From Flavobacterium azizsancarii (GTDB lineage Bacteria; Bacteroidota; Bacteroidia; Flavobacteriales; Flavobacteriaceae): a stretch of 64,000 bases of DNA. The notes below the pieces were generated by a model that was not told the origin of the DNA, did no database searches, and saw only the letters and a list, made by a program, of their open reading frames with translations. This document shows, in pieces, positions 59,721 through 64,000 of this stretch. A program made the position numbers and the translations under genes. The number at the start of each line of letters is the position of its first letter. The stretch's first letter is position 1. The stretch spans positions 1-64,000 of the forward strand of contig NZ_JAMZNK010000028.1 of NCBI RefSeq assembly GCF_027980145.1, in the 5' to 3' direction.

Positions 59721-62099
59721 ATGACCGACCCGAATTTAGAAAACCTAAATGCAAAACAGCTTCAGGCCGTTACCACAACTGAAGGGTATGTCCGCGTTAT
59801 TGCGGGGGCGGGATCAGGAAAAACAAAGGCGCTGACCTCCCGTTTTGCCTATATTGTAAACAGGCTGGGAATCAATTCCTCGAATATTCTCTGCGTCACC
59901 TTTACCAATAAGGCCGCACAGGAAATGAAAAAAAGGGTAAAAGCCCTTGTCGGGGATACCCGCGATCTAAGTCTTATCACTACCTATCATGGTTTTTGCG
60001 TGCGTTTTCTGCGCGAGGAAATAAATAAAATTCATTATCCCAAAAATTTCATCATCCTTGATACCGAGGACCAGAAGACTATTCTGCGCGATGTCTTTAG
60101 CGAACTGGAGATCAACTCCCGCCACCTGACCTTCAAGCAGGTCCTTCAGTTTATCTCCAAATCAAAAAGCACGTCTGATTACCTTGCATATATACTCGGT
60201 AACAAAAGCTTTGAGGATCAGCAAACCGAAAATTTATCTCTCAGGGTCTTTCACCGGTACCTGGACAAACAGAAACGAAATTATGCCCTGGATTTTGATG
60301 ACCTTATTCATTTCACGGTCTATATTTTAAACTCATTTCAGGACGTACTTTTGAAATGGCAGAAAAACATGCACTACATTCAGGTCGATGAGGCGCAGGA
60401 CAGTTCCGACAGCCAGTTTGAGCTTGTCGAAATGCTCTCTCGTGTCCACCAAAATCTATTTGTGGTGGGAGATCCCGACCAGACCATCTACGAATGGCGC
60501 GGCGCCAAACCCGAATACCTGGTGGATTTTGATAAAATGTTTCCGGACTGCCAGACAATCATCATGAACCAGAACTACCGCTCGACCCCCAATATACTTC
60601 AGGTGGGCAACCACATTATAAAAAACAATACCGTAAGGGTGGCCAAGGATATGGTCACCGATAAGCCCGCCGGGTTTGAGGTGGTCCATTTTCATGGCAA
60701 AAATGATTTTGAGGAAACCCAGTGGGTCGCGGGTGAAATCAGGGAGATCCTGAAAACCGAAAAGGCCGCCTATTCTGATATTACCATCCTGTACCGTGCC
60801 AACCATATTTCCAGAAATATCGAACAGGCACTGATCAAGGCCAATATCCCCTATTCCATTTTTGGAGGCATCAAGTTCTTTGAAAGAAAGGAAATAAAGG
60901 ATGTTTTGTCTTTTTTAAGGCTCATGGTCATCGGGGACAATATTTCATTTTTACGCATGTTCAACCATCCGGCAAGGGGCCTTGGCAAAAAGTTTCTCGG
61001 GCGCTTAAGCTATCTGGCCCGCGAACAGAATTTATCTTTGCTCAAGGCGCTGCAAAGGAATATTTCAGATACCGAACTGGCAAAAAAAGGCGCTGTAGAG
61101 TTTTTAAAAATCATTGAAGAACTACAAGCAATTTCCAAAACCAAATCCATCTCGGACCTGGTCAAGGACATCCTCGAGAAAAGCGGCCTGGCCGAATTGT
61201 ACCGAAAAGACGGTGACCAGGACCGTCTGGAAAACATCAAGGAACTCGTAAGCTCGATGATGCTATTGGAAAAGGAAAACAATGAGGGGATTAATGTGGA
61301 AGAATACCTTCAGGAAGTATATTTGTATACCGATCTGGACACACAGAATAAAAATCAGGACAAGGTTAAACTCATGACCATCCATATTTCCAAAGGCCTT
61401 GAATTTCCCTATGTTTTTCTCTGCGGATTTACCGAAGGGGTGATTCCCAGCGCGCTGTCGATAAAGGAAAGAAGAAAAAGGGCCATCGAGGAAGAAAGAA
61501 GGCTTACCTACGTGGCAGTTACCCGAGCGGAGAAAAGATTCTATATCACCGATTCCGAAGGGTTTAATTTCACCACAGGGCTCAATAAATATCCTTCCAG
61601 ATTCCTCTTTGAAATCAAGGAGGAATTCTACGTGCGCAAGGGTAAATTAAGCCCCGAAATCATACAAAATAATCAAGCTGGCAAAACAAGTGTACCCGAT
61701 GGGGATGCTCAGGCTTTCAAAGTTGGGGATACCGTTATGCACGAGGTCTTTAAAAAGGGAAAAGTCACCCAAGTCAATTTTGACAAAAATGAATACAGGA
61801 TCGATTTTTTTGAAATTGGTAAAGAAAAACCCATTGATTTCTCTTTTGGCTTTTTAACCAAAATCGAAGGTGACCAGCATGCCGAAGCTCCCGCTCAGGG
61901 TGATGGGCCCGCCATGGCGGAAGATCTGAAATCCCATTTAGGCTCTTTAGGGGATCCCTTTGCGCAGCAGGATAAGCAAACAGATCCAAAAGAAGAAAAA
62001 GACATCTTGTGGCACAGCCCTGCAGCTACCCTGCCCGATAACGAAAAGAAAATTCAAAATGATAAAAAGGGAAATAAATGGTGGAAATTCGGCAATTAA
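59721..62099 (+). CDS. UvrD/PcrA-type DNA helicase
   Basis: A 792-aa superfamily 1A helicase from ATG 59721 (MTDPNLENLNAKQLQAVTTT); the upstream open frame is not family-like. Motifs: GAGSGKT (residues 29-35), TYHGFCVRFLREE, VDEAQDSSDSQFEL, VVGDPDQTIYEWRGA, MNQNYRSTPNIL, MTIHISKGLEFPYVFLCGFT and EEERRLTYVAVTRAEKRFYI. The C-terminal ~150 residues (DGDAQAFKVGDTVMHEVFKK GKVTQVNFD in blocks) form the Tudor-like UvrD tail followed by a disordered segment. It unwinds DNA in repair. The neighbourhood with LigD suggests a role in stress-time repair. Confidence 0.93.
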   Translation: MTDPNLENLNAKQLQAVTTTEGYVRVIAGAGSGKTKALTSRFAYIVNRLGINSSNILCVTFTNKAAQEMKKRVKALVGDTRDLSLITTYHGFCVRFLREEINKIHYPKNFIILDTEDQKTILRDVFSELEINSRHLTFKQVLQFISKSKSTSDYLAYILGNKSFEDQQTENLSLRVFHRYLDKQKRNYALDFDDLIHFTVYILNSFQDVLLKWQKNMHYIQVDEAQDSSDSQFELVEMLSRVHQNLFVVGDPDQTIYEWRGAKPEYLVDFDKMFPDCQTIIMNQNYRSTPNILQVGNHIIKNNTVRVAKDMVTDKPAGFEVVHFHGKNDFEETQWVAGEIREILKTEKAAYSDITILYRANHISRNIEQALIKANIPYSIFGGIKFFERKEIKDVLSFLRLMVIGDNISFLRMFNHPARGLGKKFLGRLSYLAREQNLSLLKALQRNISDTELAKKGAVEFLKIIEELQAISKTKSISDLVKDILEKSGLAELYRKDGDQDRLENIKELVSSMMLLEKENNEGINVEEYLQEVYLYTDLDTQNKNQDKVKLMTIHISKGLEFPYVFLCGFTEGVIPSALSIKERRKRAIEEERRLTYVAVTRAEKRFYITDSEGFNFTTGLNKYPSRFLFEIKEEFYVRKGKLSPEIIQNNQAGKTSVPDGDAQAFKVGDTVMHEVFKKGKVTQVNFDKNEYRIDFFEIGKEKPIDFSFGFLTKIEGDQHAEAPAQGDGPAMAEDLKSHLGSLGDPFAQQDKQTDPKEEKDILWHSPAATLPDNEKKIQNDKKGNKWWKFGN

Positions 62100-62241
62100 A
62101 TTCTGGCCTGATTACCGTCTTTTTACCACTTTCGCTTTTTAGGTACTTCGTGTAAATTTGATAACAAAATCGTTTTTTATTGTAAGACAAAACACAACTA
62201 TTGCCTTAATTTTAAAGGTATTAACTAAAAAAAAACTTACC

Positions 62242-62427
62242 ATGGGAAATACACACAATTACAGCAGTAAAGAACTTCAAAAATGCCCGTACCACAACCA
62301 GCTTCAAACCCTTTTTAATGACGGTAATCCACAACAGGATGCCAATACAGGGGACTGGGATCAGGAGCGTGAGGATGATGCCGGTATGGATCCCGACCGC
62401 AATGAGAAAGGCGGTAATAATAATTAA
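62242..62427 (+). CDS. 61-aa hydrophilic protein
   Basis: From ATG 62242: MGNTHNYSSKELQKCPYHNQ and an acidic Gly/Asn-rich tail DWDQEREDDAGMDPDRNEKG. Disordered, stress-type composition, similar in kind to the proteins at 56681 and 59171. The frame opens upstream but without coding character. The following 285 bp (62428-62712) contain no supported gene; a minus-strand frame 62466-62678 is doubtful. Confidence 0.55.
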   Translation: MGNTHNYSSKELQKCPYHNQLQTLFNDGNPQQDANTGDWDQEREDDAGMDPDRNEKGGNNN

Positions 62428-62712
62428 GGAGGTGCAGCAAGTACAGGCAGCGCATCGAGAAACAGCTAATCTTGATCACGCCGCAATCCTGCCTTGGAAT
62501 AAATAGCCTTACATATTCCTCTAGCAATTTCAAGCTTAGATAAAAAAAGGCTGCAATGCTCGGTGCGCTTCCCTACCAAATACATTGCCATTAGGGTAGG
62601 CACACCAAAAAAAAGTAATTGCTGCGCACTAGATTTTTTAAAGGCTCGCACAATTGCCGTAAAGTACAGCTCTGACACCCAAAGGATTTGCCTTAATTAA
62701 AATAAAAAGGTA

Positions 62713-64000
62713 ATGAAAACAAAAACCGTTACGCCGAAAAATAGCCATACACTACTGGAAAAAGGCATAAAAAGCAAAATGCCTTCCGCTATCAAACCTA
62801 TGCTGGCCACACTGGTCAATGAACCTTTTGATGATCCCTACTGGTCGTATGAAGTCAAATGGGACGGCTACCGCGCACTGGCCTATGTCCAAAATGGCTT
62901 GGTAGCCATTGCCTCGCGCAATAACAAATCCTTTGCCGCAAAATATTACCCCATAACCGCCACCATGGAAAAATGGTCCATTGATGCAGTACTCGACGGG
63001 GAGATCTTAGTAATCGGAAGAGACGGAAAAGCCAATTTCAGCGCCCTGCAAAACTGGAGAAGTGAAGCGGACGGTCATCTCGCCTATTATGTTTTTGATC
63101 TGCTCTGGTACAACGGCAGAGATATTACCGCACTGCCATTATCCCAAAGACAGGCCATCTTAAAGGAAATACTGCCCGGTGATGACGATCGCATCCGCCT
63201 GAGCCAAGTCTTTACTTCAAATGGGCTGGACTTTTTTGACGCGGCAAAAAAAATGGGACTCGAAGGCATCATGGCCAAAAGGATGACCTCGGTTTACAGC
63301 CCCGGCGCCCGCAATAAGGAATGGCTGAAAATTAAAGTGAACCGCAGACAGGAAGTAGTAATCGCAGGATACACCAAAAATGGCAACTCCTCAAAACAGT
63401 TCAGTTCCCTGCTGCTGGGTGTATACCAGAACGGAGTACTGGAATATGTCGGAAAGGTCGGTACGGGATTCAGTGACAAGCTACAGAATGAAATGATGCA
63501 GGAATTCACTCCCCTGATTACCGATACAATACCTTTTGCCACAACTCCCGATATCAACAAACCCTCCAGATTCCGTCCCAATCCTCCACACGCCACGGCA
63601 ACCTGGTTAAAGCCCTCTTTGGTCTGCGAGGTGAGTTTTGCCGAGGTGACCACAGATGGGGTTTTCCGGCACCCTTCCTTCCAGGGTATGCGCTCCGACA
63701 AAAAAGCAAAGCAAGTCGTACGGGAGACCGCATCAAAAACACAGGCCATAGTAGCTGACGGGCATTCCAACACCTCAGATGAAAATCATTTGGTCCGGTC
63801 TCCAAAGAACACTGGAAGAAAATCCCTGCTCAATCCAACGGAAGAAACGCAGGTAAAAAAAATTAAAGGCCACGAGCTGAAGTTCACCAATCTGAGCAAG
63901 GTATACTGGCCTGAGGACGGCTATACCAAACGCGATATGTTAAATTACTATTATCAGGTTGCCGACTACATCCTGCCTTATCTAAAAGACCGTCCCCTTT
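62713..64000 (+). CDS. ligD: DNA ligase D (ligase plus start of polymerase domain), partial
   Basis: Starts at ATG 62713 after an AAAAAGG ribosome-binding-like site and runs off the right edge (429 codons visible). The ATP-dependent ligase domain has the adenylation Lys49 in EVKWDGYRA, YYVFDLLWYNGRD (motif III type), LEGIMAKR (motif IV) and WLKIKVNRRQEVVIAGY (motif V), followed by the OB fold. A LigD polymerase (primase-like) domain begins at about residue 383 (HELKFTNLSKVYWPEDGYTK RDML in blocks). No N-terminal 3'-phosphoesterase domain is present, unlike many LigD proteins. It acts with Ku in non-homologous end joining; Ku is not in the window. Confidence 0.92.
   Translation, partial: MKTKTVTPKNSHTLLEKGIKSKMPSAIKPMLATLVNEPFDDPYWSYEVKWDGYRALAYVQNGLVAIASRNNKSFAAKYYPITATMEKWSIDAVLDGEILVIGRDGKANFSALQNWRSEADGHLAYYVFDLLWYNGRDITALPLSQRQAILKEILPGDDDRIRLSQVFTSNGLDFFDAAKKMGLEGIMAKRMTSVYSPGARNKEWLKIKVNRRQEVVIAGYTKNGNSSKQFSSLLLGVYQNGVLEYVGKVGTGFSDKLQNEMMQEFTPLITDTIPFATTPDINKPSRFRPNPPHATATWLKPSLVCEVSFAEVTTDGVFRHPSFQGMRSDKKAKQVVRETASKTQAIVADGHSNTSDENHLVRSPKNTGRKSLLNPTEETQVKKIKGHELKFTNLSKVYWPEDGYTKRDMLNYYYQVADYILPYLKDRPL

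Noticed and set aside
62466..62678. 70-codon minus-strand open frame
   Set aside because: No family or ribosome-binding context is visible; it may be a small gene but cannot be supported.
1..64000. tRNA, rRNA or CRISPR loci
   Set aside because: I looked for tRNA-like cloverleaf ends, rRNA blocks and regular short repeats on both strands and saw none that could be supported.

Overview
The window reads as chromosome of a Bacteroidota member, most likely a Flavobacterium-like flavobacterium. The grounds are AT-rich DNA, a SusC/SusD pair, a type IX secretion (T9SS) type A sorting domain, Rhs proteins with a DUF6443-type start, DUF5977 and DUF6520 proteins, and candidate promoters of the Bacteroidota TTTG / TAnnTTTG form. 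All product names come from reading translated sequence by eye; no database search was run.

Layout. (1) 1-6.4 kb: a tight five-gene minus-strand operon: cysteine desulfurase, PLD-nuclease/helicase, a 75-aa protein, a DndD-like SMC ATPase and a 178-aa protein. It looks like an anti-phage or DNA-modification system related to Dnd but with no visible DndC. It is bounded on the left by repeats resembling an IS21-type end. (2) 6.4-12.2 kb: a decayed accessory zone with a metallophosphoesterase pseudogene, two MerR/excisionase-like HTH genes, a frameshifted HNH endonuclease, an HsdR::HsdM deletion fusion, and a small HTH regulator next to a perfect 34-bp palindrome. (3) 12.2-21.3 kb: SusC, SusD and an S9 peptidase, convergent with a MauE-like membrane protein and a Cys-containing DUF6520 peptide; probably a peptide uptake/processing locus. 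(4) 21.7-25.1 kb: McrBC. (5) 25.4-27.3 kb: a YceI lipoprotein and a truncated IS66 element.

(6) 27.4-42.2 kb: a secreted polymorphic-toxin region. It holds a T9SS cargo protein, a 1948-aa SpvB/Rhs-like protein ending in 13 DUF5977 repeats, a 1165-aa Rhs protein with a glycine-rich C-terminal tip, and a two-TM STM3941-type protein as likely immunity. Next to it lies an orphan Rhs tip with a papain-like H...C pair, a lipoprotein and a broken DUF2185-like immunity gene. (7) 42.3-49.3 kb: scars of mobile and defence DNA: a zeta toxin with an overlapping small gene, truncated integrase and relaxase, an IS1-family transposase, a second Rhs tip with its own STM3941 paralogue, and fragments of an AAA ATPase, probably an SRA/YDG protein and a DUF2075 helicase. 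(8) 49.3-53.1 kb: ordinary envelope and signalling genes (retropepsin, serine hydrolase, lipoprotein, response regulator). (9) 54-64 kb: XseB/XseA, then more GC-rich genes for small hydrophilic stress-type proteins (DUF3606 and others), a SRPBCC protein, a catalase C-terminal remnant, a UvrD-type helicase and a LigD running off the right edge.

The most interesting parts are the Dnd-like operon and the paired Rhs tip / STM3941 modules. A recurring theme is decay: at least twelve broken genes can be recognised only by reading across stops or frameshifts.
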